Positions 46,380 through 57,032 of a stretch of DNA of 64,000 nucleotides are shown here, one piece after another. Within the stretch, counting starts at the first letter, position 1. Every line of letters begins with the position of its first letter. Origin of the DNA: Sycobia sp. Sy_11 (Eukaryota; Arthropoda; Insecta; Hymenoptera; Epichrysomallidae); contig JACCIC010000287.1 of assembly GCA_018907035.1 (NCBI GenBank), forward strand, positions 310,001 to 374,000, in the 5' to 3' direction. A program made the translations under genes and the position numbers. Under the pieces are notes generated by a model. The model saw only the letters and a list, made by a program, of their open reading frames with translations, was not told the origin of the DNA and did no database searches.

Positions 46380-47606
46380 TTAAGCCCTTTTAAGCCTACT
46401 GATCATTGTATCCTCCACGATATTGATACTCTCCATTCTGCTTAATGCGTCCACGTGCCTCCTGCGCTCCCCAGAATGATGCTCGATTGCATAATTGAAC
46501 TGTTCAACGAACATCACCCAGCGTCCTACTCGCGGAGTCAGCTGCTTCTTGTTCGTTGTTTGTTTGAACGCTGCGCAGTCCGTGACTATCTTAAACGATA
46601 AACCTAAAAGGTAGACTCTAAATTTATTCAACGCCTTCACGACTGCCAGAAACTCCAATTCGTAGCTCGAATATTTGCTTTCCGCTGGTGTCGTCTTCCT
46701 GCTCATATAATAAATAGGATGCAGCTGCTGATAATCCGGATTTTTCAGCAGGAGGATAGCCCCATACCCATCCTTCGAGGCATCGGTGTGCAGTTCAGTC
46801 TCCCGATCTTGCCTATATAGTTGCAATACCGGTGCTTTCACAAGGGCTTTTTTCAAACGCATAAAGGCGTTGCGCTGCTCGTCTCCGAACGAGTAGTGAT
46901 CCCTCTCCTGTTTTCTTAGCATATCGCTCAGCGGCTTAGCTATTCTTGCGCACGACTCGACAAATTTTCGGAAATAGCTTGCCAGCCCCAAAAACCGCTG
47001 CAACTGCTTTGCTGTTCGTGGCTCGCCATAGTTTATTAAGGCTTGGGTACTCTCAGCTGATGGCCTAATTTTCCCGTCCTCCACGGTGTGGCCCAAAAAC
47101 TGTATTTTTGTTTGCAGTAACTAGCACTTCTTCCAGTTGACCTGCAAGCCATATCTCGATGCTACGTCGAAGACCAAACGCAAATTCTTAAAGGCTCCGT
47201 CCCACGTTACCCCCTTTACCACACAATCGTCCATATATATCATCATGATTCCATCTTTAATTAATGGCGAAAAAATATACCTTATAAAGCGCATAAACAC
47301 CGCTGGTGATGTCGCAAGGCCAAATGGGACGACCGTAAATTCATACTGCCCTTCATGCGTAACGAAAGGCGTGTATTTGTAACTCCCCTCTGCAACCCGG
47401 ACGTGGAAAAAGCCGTCCTTCAAATCTATGGTTGAGAAGATCTTTGCCTCCGCCAAATCATCCAAAACGTCCTCTATTAGGGCTATGGACATGCGTTCCT
47501 TGATTATAACCCTATTCAGCGCTTTGTCATCAATACATAACCGCGGGCTGCCATCTTTTTTCCTCGCTATCACGATAGGACTCGCAAACTCAGAAAAACT
47601 GGGCAC
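46380..47606 (-). pseudogene. gypsy reverse transcriptase and RNase H
   Basis: The first part (47606-47121) carries VIARKKDGSPRLCIDDKALN, STIDLKDGFFHV and the active-site box MMIYMDDCVVK, which is intact (YMDD). A TAG after QVNWKKC breaks the frame at 47121. The next part (47096-46380) carries FLGLASYFRKFVES, the RNase H Asp in ELHTDASKDGYGAILL, the Glu in YELEFLAVVKALNKF, and the Asp in FKIVTDCAAF. All domain residues are recognisable, so decay is by nonsense rather than loss of motifs. Confidence 0.85.
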
Positions 47607-47630
47607 GACTATACGTTCATCGATCCATTT

Positions 47631-48413
47631 TTACACCTGCCTCCCGGCCTCTTCCTGCTCCATAGGTGAAAGTCTTCTGTCCCGCTGATATATCGGAGTC
47701 TTATCCTTGAGAATGATTGTCATCTCAACGGGCACATGTTCTATGGCATTCGGCTTATATTGCTGAACTAGACACTGTACTTTCTCGCGAAACCTTGGGT
47801 GCACTGCGTTTATAACTGATTGCACTTCGTCCTTTAGCTCGTCACTTACTAATTGTACATAATCACTTCCAACTAAAGGCTCGACAATCGCTCGATCTGG
47901 TTCGAGAACAACGCACGCCAAGTCCGTCAACGGATCGCCAATAAGCACACGCTCATCCAAAGCTTCAACCGGCACTATCACATACTCGAGCCTATATTCC
48001 GCGCCGTCGAGGTTCGTTAAAAGGTTTACACGTCCTTGCGGTTGGATCACCATACTACCGAATCCTTTTAACGTACCCAAGTACTCTTCCACCACAGTTT
48101 AACGCTTGGCCGTACACTGAATCTGCCGCCAAATATCGGCTCGAAGCACGTTCACTTTTGCACCCGGATCGATCATACCATCGACATGAACACCTTCGAT
48201 TAGCATTTTATTATGACTCCGGCTACGTCCTGCCGGTCCTTGAACTAGGTTTATTGATTTCGGCACACTCGATGGGGAAACTGTGCCGGATCTTCCCTGC
48301 CTCCTGCGATCGCGCCACTTTCTCTTGTGCTCGTGTCGCTTCATTGCGTAATCGCGTGGCCTCCGCCTGTGCCCTCTCCAGTTCCTCACGGACTTGCACG
48401 TTCTCTTCTTCAA
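47631..48413 (-). pseudogene. gypsy protease and protease-RT spacer
   Basis: The protease-like segment at 48413-48099 reads HVDGMIDPGAKVNVLRADIW. The normal D-T/S-G-A active site is D-P-G-A here, and a TAA ends the frame at 48099. The downstream segment (48095-47631) continues the flap and spacer (VIVPVEALDERVLIGDPLTD) to another TAA just before RT. Two nonsense codons and an altered active site mean no active protease. Confidence 0.75.
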
Positions 48414-48946
48414 TATTCATGGTGTCCGATCTTCTTACACAAAATCGCCTGGCTCGAGTCTCGCGCCTTGCAGTACGCAACTTTTGTTGCAGTAGCACTG
48501 AACTTTTAACTGATCGCGCGGGTTGCACACGCGCAGGTATTTCTCCACGAGCCCCTTTATCGCTCTGCTTCTGCGTGCGTTTCTTCGTGCACTCACCGAC
48601 GTGATATTCTTCACCACTTCTCTTCTCCTTAATCGAATGGCAACACCGTCGTGCACCTCACCTTCACTGCGTAGACTATGTAACCGTAACGACACCTTCG
48701 TTACATCTATCGCTTAAGAAGCTTCGTCCTGCTGCCGCCGTAACACTGCCACCTGCAGTATCTATCTCCGTTCTGTGCGTCTAATTCTTCAACGCACATG
48801 TGTTTTGCAGCGCGTCCAGCTCCTTATTTTCCGATTTGGTCACCTACCACAACTCGTTACGTAGTCTAGAGGTACACGGTAACTTCTTAATCGTTCATCC
48901 TTAACACTACTGGTCCACTTGATCCAATTCCAGCTGATCCCCCAAA
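48414..48946 (-). pseudogene. gypsy gag remnant and primer site
   Basis: Only about 500 bp lie between the 5' LTR and the protease. Fragments are charged and partly coiled-coil (EELERAQAEATRLRNEATRA). Most of gag must have been deleted. TGGGGGATCAGCTGG just inside the LTR (48929-48943) is the likely primer-binding site. Confidence 0.6.
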
Positions 48947-48947
48947 T

Positions 48948-49256
48948 TGTGGGAAATGGAAAACGGGCGCAAGGTAGCAATAAGGAAAAAACACTATATA
49001 TCTATATATAAAAACTATATTTATTTGCTCGTCCCGAAATCACATCGATCCTCACTCGTTCGCGGCTAGTCCAATTCTACCTCTACCTCTCACCGAGGCT
49101 TACTCATTAGTTCGGGACGCATACCTTCCGCCCCTCTCATTCTAGAACACTCGCATCCCCCAATCCATGGTTTTCCCCAATATTAGCGATGCTGGTTCCA
49201 ACCTGCTCACTCTCTCCCACTTGCTCTATCCTTCATCGCAGCAATACCTACGCACC

Positions 49257-49260
<4 letters not shown>
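48948..49260 (-). repeat. gypsy 5' LTR (313 bp)
   Basis: It has the same termini as the left LTR and is followed directly by a (TA)n tract (49261-49287). Confidence 0.9.
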
Positions 49261-49287
<27 letters not shown>

Positions 49288-49338
49288 GGATGGGATGTAG
49301 ATGAGACCTGTATATCACAAATAAAGTCATTTTTTATA

Positions 49339-49960
49339 TTAGGTGTACCCATATGTTTCTGCCGCTTTGAAAAGATGGCACCACCGATAAGATAACATCG
49401 AAATTGTCAGCTGTAAAAAGTTGTATAGTATATGTTGGCATCTGGAAACAGTATAATCTTTTAATACCTCTAACTTTTTGCTAGCATCACTTAGGTTGGT
49501 GATGTTAATTTGAGTGAGAGAAGTTGTCGGGAGTGGTTCTAAAAGTTTAAAAGTGGTGATTTTGACGTGGAGGACAAAACACGCAGTGAAAGGGCCAAAG
49601 TGTATGGTGACACAGAATGGGAAGTTTTACTGGAGGAAGATCCGTGCCAATTGCAAGAAGAACTTGCACAAGAGTTAGGAGTGACTTAGTAAGCTATTTC
49701 ACAACGTCTCAAAAGCCTGGGTATGGTCCAAAAGCAAGGAAATTGGAGCTAAGAAATGTCGAGCGTCGCTTATTCACTTGCGAACAATTGCTTAAAGTGG
49801 ATTCATTACGACAACCCAAAGCGTAGGAAGCCTTGGAGTAAGTCCGGGCATGCCTCTACTTCGATGGCCAAGCGAAACATTCATGGCAAGGAATTAATGC
49901 TGTTTTAATAAATTTATACTCAAAAGCAAAATTCCATGTAAAAAATAACGTTGGTATCTC
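49339..49960 (+). mobile_element. mariner F, truncated relic
   Basis: It starts TTAGGTGTACCCATATGTTT after TA. Plus-strand pieces: SGDFDVEDKTRSERAKVYGD, LEEDPCQLQEELAQELGVT with a stop, SQRLKSLGMVQKQGNWS, and WIHYDNPKRRKPWSKSGHAS. The linker between the helix-turn-helix and the first catalytic Asp is deleted, and everything after NIHGKELM is lost. Confidence 0.75.
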
Positions 49961-50009
49961 AGAAAGGATTGAAATATCCGAGAGTTTACTTTAAAGAAAA
50001 ATAATTAGT

Positions 50010-51285
50010 CTAGTTTCATTTTCGTTGGTTTTATCTGATTTACAAAGGTGTTTGCAGAAAATGAAATGATGGAGACAATGACAAAGAATCAAGGCAGGAT
50101 TATAACTATAGCTTTTGCAGGTGATATTGTAATATTAGCCAAATCACAGGGTGAGATGCAAAAAATTTTAAATATAAATATATTTAAAATTTTTTACATA
50201 GGGTACTGAAATATGAATAAACTATATATTTATACACAAAATAGTATTTAGAGAAAAGATTATTTTTAAGCAGGGGGGAGCAATTTAAAAAATATGTTAT
50301 TTTATTTTAAAAATAAGGAAATAATGATAGTAAAAGAATATACATATTTAAGAATTAATTTTTCAAGCTCAGAGTTATTCGGTCAGGCAGTCGAACAATT
50401 AGCTGATAAAACTAATAGAGCTGCAAATTCTACTTTGGGTTTCCTAAGAGGAATAAAATTCAAAACAAATTCTTGAAAACAAATTCCAAAATCCATCTTG
50501 TATTATACAATGAACTGCGGTTAAAATTACAACTAGAATATATAGAATTTAAAGTTTTTAATTTAATCTTGAATTGGATAGCCAAAATATTGTAGATGGA
50601 TACTAAAAAGTTTTTAAGAATCGTACTATATGCTTTGCTTGAGAAGGACAATATAGTAAAATACATCTGGACCTTTCTATTAAAAAATAATTTTTTTCCT
50701 CGTTTTTTTCTATGAACCCCACCTTTGCTGGTTGATTTGAGCTCTCATGAGAAAAAAAATCATTACCTATTACGACAAGACTTCTTTACTAATCCTGTTA
50801 AGAATCCTCTGTTTTGTTTTAAGCTCTAAATCTCTTGTCTCGAAAATACAGCCTTTTCCCAGACGGTCAAAAAATTATCATTTTGTATGGATCAACAACA
50901 TTTTTCGACAATTTTTAAAATTTTTCTAATTAAAAAAATATGGATACAAGGAAGGAGATAATAGCAAAATTGTTACAGAAAATAGCGACAAAAGGCAATG
51001 TATTCAAACCTCATTTATATTAAATTATCCTTTTTGAATCTCAGAAAATATTGGCAATAACTATTTAGGAGATAAACGGCATATGCTGCTTTAATAAATA
51101 ATAGCCCAGATAAGGTTACTCATTATAAATACTATAATAGAGTACTAATAAAAAATAACATTTATATACGTAGAAAACTAAATGAGTGTGAATATTGTAA
51201 CAGCGAAGGATTAAATATAATTCACTGGACTTGCAACTGTCTTATGTTGTATGAAATGAAATTACAGTGTAAGATACCTAAATAA
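50010..51285 (+). mobile_element. non-LTR retrotransposon 3' part, decayed
   Basis: RT catalytic region IITIAFAGDIVILAKSQGEM (about 50096-50155): FADD reads FAGD. It is followed by EYTYLRINFSSSELFGQAVE (50336-50395), a typical non-LTR thumb motif, and DKTNRAANSTLGFLRG. Near the end, ECEYCNSEGLNIIHWTCNC resembles the C-terminal Cys/His region of such elements. Frames are broken between them. The clade was not resolved. Confidence 0.7.
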
Positions 51286-51292
51286 TCAACAT

Positions 51293-51315
51293 ACATATAT
51301 ATATATATATATCTA

Positions 51316-51360
<45 letters not shown>
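51293..51360. repeat. (TA)n microsatellite
   Basis: A TA tract with two TATC interruptions, ending exactly at hairpin repeat copy 4. Confidence 0.95.
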
Positions 51361-51364
<4 letters not shown>

Positions 51365-51540
51365 TGACGAGTGTCACAAGGCGCCCGCGCCGATTTGTCC
51401 AAGAGAACGAAAACGACACGCGTGCCATCCTATGACGAGAGAAACCTCAAAGCGTTCGCGCACGCCGTCGCGCCTTGTGCTCGGCACCGTCGCCCGTCCC
51501 CTTATCCCACCGCTCCACGAGTCAATAATAAATTTTCGAT
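51361..51540 (+). repeat. TA-linked GC-rich hairpin repeat, copy 4
   Basis: AGTGTGACGAGTGT, arm 1 CACAAGGCGC (51375-51384), CCGCGCCGATTTGTCC, and arm 2 GCGCCTTGTG (51470-51479), again an exact complement. It is the copy closest to copy 1; the tail GGCACCGTCGCCCGTCCCC also aligns. Confidence 0.75.
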
Positions 51541-51779
51541 CTGATTATAACATTTCGTTATTGATGCATAGCTTGAACAAGCATATCAAGGCCAAAAAAT
51601 ATTTGCATAAATTTTAGTATTAGTTCTCATCCGGTAACTTTCGTCCGTTATAACCGAATCGGATTCTGTGAATTTTTACGTATATGTATACATTGTTATG
51701 ATTTGGCATATGGGTCAATTTTTTCTATTGACACGAACCTTCCAAAATACTTAAGTCATTTTCTGCTAAAGTAATAACG

Positions 51780-52560
51780 TCATAGTTGTTTATGAAATAT
51801 GTCGGATTTTGTTACAAGTAATTCGCATTTACGGCATTCATTACTCTTCTTATTTCATCAAAAGAAAAAAGGCAAAGTACATAGTTTGCTGGTAGAACTT
51901 TATGGTAAATATGATCCAGTCGATTTAAAAGTAGAAATTTCGATTTGGCAGACAATGAACATCCTGGTGTAGCGAAAAAATTGCATGCGTTATTGGATAA
52001 ACATCCAACTCAGTCACAACGAAAATTGTCATAAACACTTAATGTGACTCGAGAAGTATGGAATATGCGTGTCACAGCAACTAAATGATAGATAAATATA
52101 AAATCGAAAACCGTTTGTAAAATTCTGCTTCAAATATTGTAAAGAAAATCTTTTTTACATCGAATTGTATGGGGGAAGAAAAATGGATTTATTTTCAAAT
52201 CCCAAAATAAAATAAATCATGGCTTTTAATTGATGAAGCTGATCCAGCAACTGCAAGGCCAGATCGATGAGGCCGTAAGTCGATGCTATGTGATTGGTGG
52301 GACCAATATGGTGTGGTATACTACGAGTTATTAAAATCCAGTAAAATGGTAAATAAGAATCGGTACTGACACAAATTATTTATTTAAATCATACGTTGAT
52401 CGAAAAATGGTTGGAATGAGCTTGAAGACATGGCGAAGTCATCTTGCAATATTACAAGGTGTCGTATACCACTAAACTAGTGAAGGACGCATTAAAATCG
52501 TTTTATTGGAAAATTTTATTGTAGCTATTGTACCCTCCGAATCTTGTTCGTCGAATGTTT
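51780..52560 (+). mobile_element. mariner G, heavily decayed
   Basis: The plus strand gives fragments in mariner order: HSLLVELYGKYDPVDLK, SQRKLS, KSFLHRIVWGKKNGFIF (for the region around TGDEKW), and a GGTNMVWYTTSY stretch (for IWWDQLGVVYYELL). Then HLAILQGVVYH and IKIVLLENFIV. Many stops and indels. Ends not found. Confidence 0.55.
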
Positions 52561-53506
52561 TGCTTCGAAAGAGAAAATGTTTTTTTGGAATGTATCCAGA
52601 ATCGAACTAAAAAATAGCCGATATTTATAAAATCCCATGGTCGATACATTGAATAAAAAAATTGTTAGATTCCCTTGAAAATTGAGTTACAATTTTCTTT
52701 ATCGAATATAATATAAATACGGACAAATTTCAACTTACACCTTTGGTATATTTCTCACAGCATCTGATCAGCAATATATCTTAAACAAATAATTAACAGT
52801 ATGGCTGAATGAGCTGTTCGACGGATATCCAATGACTATATAATATTATATAGAATATGAGACTGTGAAATGAATAGCATATCTATAAGACATTAGCTTG
52901 TGAGTTATAGGGTCACAATTCATGTTCGATATCTGAATACCTTATTACAAAAACTAAAAACTGTATTAATTAAATATCTATAAAACTGGTAATTTTTCTA
53001 ACGTGCGCCATCTTGTTCGTTATTTTTGATCAAAAAATGAGTAATATCATACGGTTTTTTAAAAGTGAAAGGTATATTTACTGAATCCATATACATCAAA
53101 TTTCTAGCAATATTTCAGAGAAATGATCCTAAAATGTCAAATCACATATTTATACAATATTTTATAACACCTACAATAGTTAAAATATATTCGAAACCTT
53201 TTATATTACAGAAAGATTAGAAATATATTATGCACATGTATATTGGAGATATTACAGAGCAATACATATATTAAATTCCAGAACATGTAATATTTCAAAT
53301 CCTATTATATAATTCAGCAAAATTATAGTAAATTTTGCTGAATAAGTTATTATATTGGAAATTCATTAAAAATTGTATTTATTTTGAATGTTACAAATTC
53401 AGTTAACAAATTTAATCTGCTTTTATAACATAACATATAGATAAATATATTTTTATTTTTAATTATAGTTTTAAATTTTTATTTTATTTTCATTATTAAA
53501 ACAATT
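52561..53506. other. AT-rich gene-free stretch
   Basis: Nothing recognised. Confidence 0.5.
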
Positions 53507-53788
53507 GAATTGTACTTTTGTCGACTGCCCATATACAAATTAATAAATATTTTTTTATTGGTCTTACAGTCCAATCAATTCAATCCAAAAATAAAATAAA
53601 AATAAAAATAAAAAATAAAAAATAATAAAAAAAAAAAAAAATAAAATAAAAATAAAATAAAAATTAAAAATAAAAATTAAATTAAAAATTAAATTAAAAT
53701 TATAATGACAGTCAGACTGTCCTTGTTTACATTCACCCCCGTAGACTAATCTGAAAATAAAATATCAGCTGAAAAAATTCTTTGTTAG
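53507..53788 (-). repeat. Penelope-like 3' terminal inverted repeat
   Basis: It is the reverse complement of 55263-55540 and in the same orientation as 38716-38965. Conserved landmarks are GTCGACTGCCCATATACAAA, GGTCTTACAGTCCAATCAAT, GACAGTCAGACTGTCCTTGT and CCCCCGTAGACTAATCTG. Confidence 0.85.
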
Positions 53789-53843
53789 TAAAGTGCAGTC
53801 TGACTGTCCCCAACACCCTTACCTAATTGAAGACTTGTCCAAC

Positions 53844-53872
53844 GTTTCGAGCTCGCTACGGCTCCTCATCAG
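53844..53872 (-). ncRNA. hammerhead-ribozyme-like core in the PLE 3' region
   Basis: On the element's sense (minus) strand the order is CTGATGAGGAGC, GTAGCG, then AGCTCGAAACGTTGG. CUGAUGA and GAAAC are the invariant hammerhead boxes, and GAGC/GCUC between them can form helix II. Hammerhead motifs are an established feature of Penelope-like elements, where they sit in the terminal repeat region. Stems I and III look short and were not convincingly paired by eye, so activity is uncertain. Confidence 0.55.
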
Positions 53873-53977
53873 GAACTAATCTAAACCTTATATTCTAATC
53901 TATATATACCCATCCCCACCACCAAATTTCGTAAATAAAATATAAATTCCCCCTCTACACAAATTGTCCAAAACCAA

Positions 53978-55231
53978 TCAATTTAATAAGGAATGATAAA
54001 CACTGTCCAATCTACCAGACTCTAACATTAAATTCAAATTATTTCGATTCTTGGAAATGTGAATACTTTCAAGACTCTCCCGTTTATACTTATTATTAAT
54101 ACCATGTTCCAAAATATCCACATTCACAAAATCAAAAGAATGTAAAAACTTTAAACAATGCTCTTTTAAACCAGAAGTAATATGTGAGCTACGTAAACTA
54201 TATTTATGCTCATAAATTCTCTTTTTTAAATATCTACCTGTTTGTCCAATATAGTATTTATCACAATCCATGCAATTAATCTTGTAAACAACTCCTGATT
54301 TTAAGCATAAATTATCCTTATTTTTGCAATTATTAAACAATCTACTCAAATTATTGCTATTTTTAAAGAAAATTTGAATGTTATATTTCCGAAAATTTCT
54401 TTTTATTCTTTCAGATAATCCTCGAACATATGGTAAGACAATAATTTTGCCTCCGTTAACATCAATTCCTGCACTATGTCTATTTTCGGTATTATTAATG
54501 TCAAACAATCTCTCAGCAATTAATCTATTAATAAATTGAATTGGATAGCCATTATTAATGATAGTCTCTCTTACTATCTGTAAATTATTTTGTCTAAAAT
54601 CTTTATGTGACAATTTAATTGCTCTGTCAATGACACCTTTCAATGCTCCAATTTTGTTTCCGAATTGGTGGTGTGAATTAAAATCCAAAAACCTACCTGA
54701 CCAAGTAGGCTTTCTGTACCAATTATGTTTTACCTTATTATTACTACATCTAATTACATTAATGTCCAGAAAACTTAACTGACTATTAAGTTCAACCTCC
54801 CTTGTAAATTTAATTCTGTCATGTACAGAATTGAAAACATCCACCATTTCATCCACAAAAACTTCCGGAATAATTGTAAAGATATTATCAACATATCTTT
54901 TAAATATCATTGGTTCAAAAAGCAATTTTGACAAGGCTATACTTTCCAACTTTTCCATAACTAAATTAGCTATAACCGGTGACAAAGGCGACCCCATTGG
55001 ACATCCGTATTTTTGTTCATAAAATTTATTATCAAATGAAAAAATTGTGTTATTAAAAACAAAATTAATTGCTTTAATAAATTCATTCATTGTCAATTTT
55101 GTATGCAAATTAATTTCATTCCACTTTTCCTGTATAATATCATTTAACAACTCTAAAGGTACATTTGTAAACAAAGATACTGCATCCAATGAAATCATCT
55201 TGTAGTTTTTCGGAATAACAATATCTTTCAT
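53978..55231 (-). CDS. Penelope-like RT with GIY-YIG endonuclease, 5'-truncated
   Basis: An open frame of 417 codons. It covers the RT core from KMISLDAVSLFTNVPLELL (catalytic Asp), through GCPMGSPLSPVIANLVMEKL and the active-site box FKRYVDNIFTII, to the thumb. The C-terminal GIY-YIG nuclease has VVYKINCMDCDKYYIGQTGR followed by KKRIYEHKYSL. PLEs use this nuclease for target priming. The N-terminal RT domain seen in the copy at 39015 is missing: the terminal repeat joins the gene just before the first codon. The box reads YVDN where the family has YVDD, which should kill polymerisation. It is otherwise well conserved. Confidence 0.9.
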   Translation of the reverse strand: MKDIVIPKNYKMISLDAVSLFTNVPLELLNDIIQEKWNEINLHTKLTMNEFIKAINFVFNNTIFSFDNKFYEQKYGCPMGSPLSPVIANLVMEKLESIALSKLLFEPMIFKRYVDNIFTIIPEVFVDEMVDVFNSVHDRIKFTREVELNSQLSFLDINVIRCSNNKVKHNWYRKPTWSGRFLDFNSHHQFGNKIGALKGVIDRAIKLSHKDFRQNNLQIVRETIINNGYPIQFINRLIAERLFDINNTENRHSAGIDVNGGKIIVLPYVRGLSERIKRNFRKYNIQIFFKNSNNLSRLFNNCKNKDNLCLKSGVVYKINCMDCDKYYIGQTGRYLKKRIYEHKYSLRSSHITSGLKEHCLKFLHSFDFVNVDILEHGINNKYKRESLESIHISKNRNNLNLMLESGRLDSVYHSLLN

Positions 55232-55262
55232 TTCATTGTAAAAACACCAACTATCCTTAATG

Positions 55263-55428
55263 TAAGAACAATGAATTTTTTCAGCTAATATTTTATTTTC
55301 AGATTAGTCTACGGGGGTGAATGTAAACAAGGACAGTCTGACTGTCATTATAATTTTAATTTAATTTTTAATTTAATTTTTATTTTTAATTTTTATTTTA
55401 TTTTTATTTTATTTATTTATTTTTTTTA

Positions 55429-55483
<55 letters not shown>

Positions 55484-55540
55484 TTTGGATTGAATTGATT
55501 GGACTGTAAGACCAATAAAAAAATATTTATTAATTTATTT
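55263..55540 (-). repeat. Penelope-like 5' terminal inverted repeat
   Basis: It lies just upstream (sense strand) of the truncated gene. It is the inverted mate of 53507-53788, sharing the unusual joint AATATTAGCTGAAAAAATTC. Together they make the element ends self-complementary over about 250 bases. Confidence 0.85.
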
Positions 55541-55589
55541 TCATTATTATTTGATTTGATTTGATTTTATTTTGAATTTATTATTTTTT

Positions 55590-55665
55590 TCTAGTAGTAA
55601 TTTCTATTTCAGATGCTACGGTGGTGAATATAAAAAAGGAAAGCCTGACAGTCATTATATTAGTA
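55590..55665 (+). repeat. degenerate PLE terminal-repeat copy
   Basis: TTTCAGATGCTACGGTGGTG and GGAAAGCCTGACAGTCATTA align with the PLE tail's TTTTCAGATTAGTCTACGGG and GGACAGTCTGACTGTCATTA. It lies about 60 bp beyond the intact repeat in the same plus-strand orientation, as if older partial copies were stacked there. Confidence 0.5.
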
Positions 55666-55899
55666 TAAGTAGAATATTGGAAATACCATTTTTAGGTCCA
55701 TTCCAATACTTGATAGAGTTTATGATTGTAATTTTTAGGAATTTAGATTCGTTGTTACTTAATAACGTCTCCGTTACGCTATAAATAAATATAATAAATA
55801 TAAAAAAACTTCGTATATTATTTGCTATTCATCCAAGAATTAAACGCATACTTAAAAAAAAGCTGGTGTTTAAGAATTAAAAATAAATATAGATGTTTG

Positions 55900-55904
<5 letters not shown>

Positions 55905-55959
<55 letters not shown>
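55905..55959. repeat. (TA)n microsatellite
   Basis: About 27 TA units; the Ile-Tyr open frames on both strands are artefacts. Confidence 0.95.
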
Positions 55960-55961
<2 letters not shown>

Positions 55962-56199
55962 TTTAATATAAAAAATGTAAGCTTTTTTTCGACCTTGCTT
56001 TTTTCCAATTTGTTCTGGATACCTATGTTGAAATCGATTGAAATCGATGAATTTCCGAAATTTAAGAGATACTTGTAAAATCTCATTTTACTAGTGAACG
56101 TTCTTAATATACCCATCGTCACCAAATAGTACAGATAATGATTGATTAATGAATAATTGTTTACTATGATTAATGATATGACCATAATTTAATATTATC

Positions 56200-56570
56200 T
56201 TACTTCGGTTCAAGTTTGAGACCTCTTTTAAGAAATGCTGTAGAGACACAGAATCCATGTTGCTCAAATTTATCTAAACAGTCACTGATCGGACTAAAAA
56301 CCTCCGATTCTTGGCAATCTAAGATCCATTCGAGAGAAGTGCGTAGGGTCTCGAGTTGCTGACAGGACCAACCATTTGTTAAGTTGACTACTCTTCGTAA
56401 TAAATCCTGTATTTGAGTTTCACTTAGACGTTCTACACTGCGGGAGACTTTCAGAGGATGTACACTTGAAGTACTACCGCGACCTGTAAGTCTTTGACGT
56501 TTTGACGGAGGATTCTCGCCTGACCCATGCTCACGCTTGTTACTAGCATGCCCCGATGCAACAACAGCTG
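56200..56570 (-). CDS. terminal exon of a host gene, ATAD2-like C-terminus
   Basis: On the minus strand a strong acceptor (TTTTTTTTTCAG) precedes an open segment of about 123 codons ending at the stop at 56200. The N-terminal half is low-complexity and basic (KREHGSGENPPSKRQRL). The C-terminal half is helical: SETQIQDLLRRVVNLTNGWS, CQQLETLRTSLEWILDCQ and ISDCLDKFEQHGF. This pattern of L-L---V---T followed by QLE-L---L resembles the C-terminal tail of ATAD2/ANCCA-type AAA-ATPase bromodomain proteins, which are chromatin regulators. That is recognition by eye. Upstream exons would lie at higher coordinates, beyond mariner A4 in the intron, and I could not find them. The exon is undamaged and GC-balanced. 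Confidence 0.55.
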
Positions 56571-57032
56571 CTGAAAAAAAAATCATAAAATATTATCATT
56601 AATAAACTCACTTCATCTATCTAAAGCTGTTGCTAACAAACTAGGAGAGAGTGTATAAGTTCAATTAAGTTTTTAAATAGTGTAAACCAAATCCCAGACA
56701 AGATTTAGCATAAGTATTTTTCACAAAATCTTATTAAGCGAGCCTAGTTTTGACAACTTTTTGGGGTGTATCCTAAAGAGGAAACGACATATTTAAATTT
56801 ATATTCATTAAGTATTTAATAAATATTTATTTACAATTATTTTAAAATCTCATTGACAAAAACTACAACAGAATATAATGTAGAATTTCTTAATATTTTA
56901 ATAAATATTAGCTAATTTAAGTTAGAAAGACAGCTTATTCTATTTATTTCCAGAAGGTAAATGACATTTTTCATTTTTAAATAGCAAATTTTGATGCAAG
57001 TACGCAAAGCAGCTTATTCTTGCATGGACTTA
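56571..57032. other. intron-like AT-rich spacer
   Basis: Probably intron of the minus-strand gene that ends at 56200. A segment at 56989-57026 recurs at 63595-63631 with a few mismatches. Confidence 0.4.

Larger units (their letters stand above)
44555..49260 (-). mobile_element. Ty3/gypsy LTR retrotransposon, defective
   Basis: Two LTRs of 314 and 313 bp (TGTGGG...CCCACA) flank a minus-strand gag remnant, protease, RT, RNase H and integrase in gypsy order. The LTRs differ at about 14-15 positions (roughly 4-5 percent), so it is older than the BEL element. Three in-frame stops and a deleted zinc-binding segment interrupt pol, and most of gag is missing. Insertion was into simple sequence, so the target duplication is unclear. 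Confidence 0.9.

Noticed and set aside
48158..48717. Plus-strand frames opposite the gypsy gag and protease region
   Set aside because: They are antisense shadows with no recognisable domain; the minus strand carries retroelement motifs.
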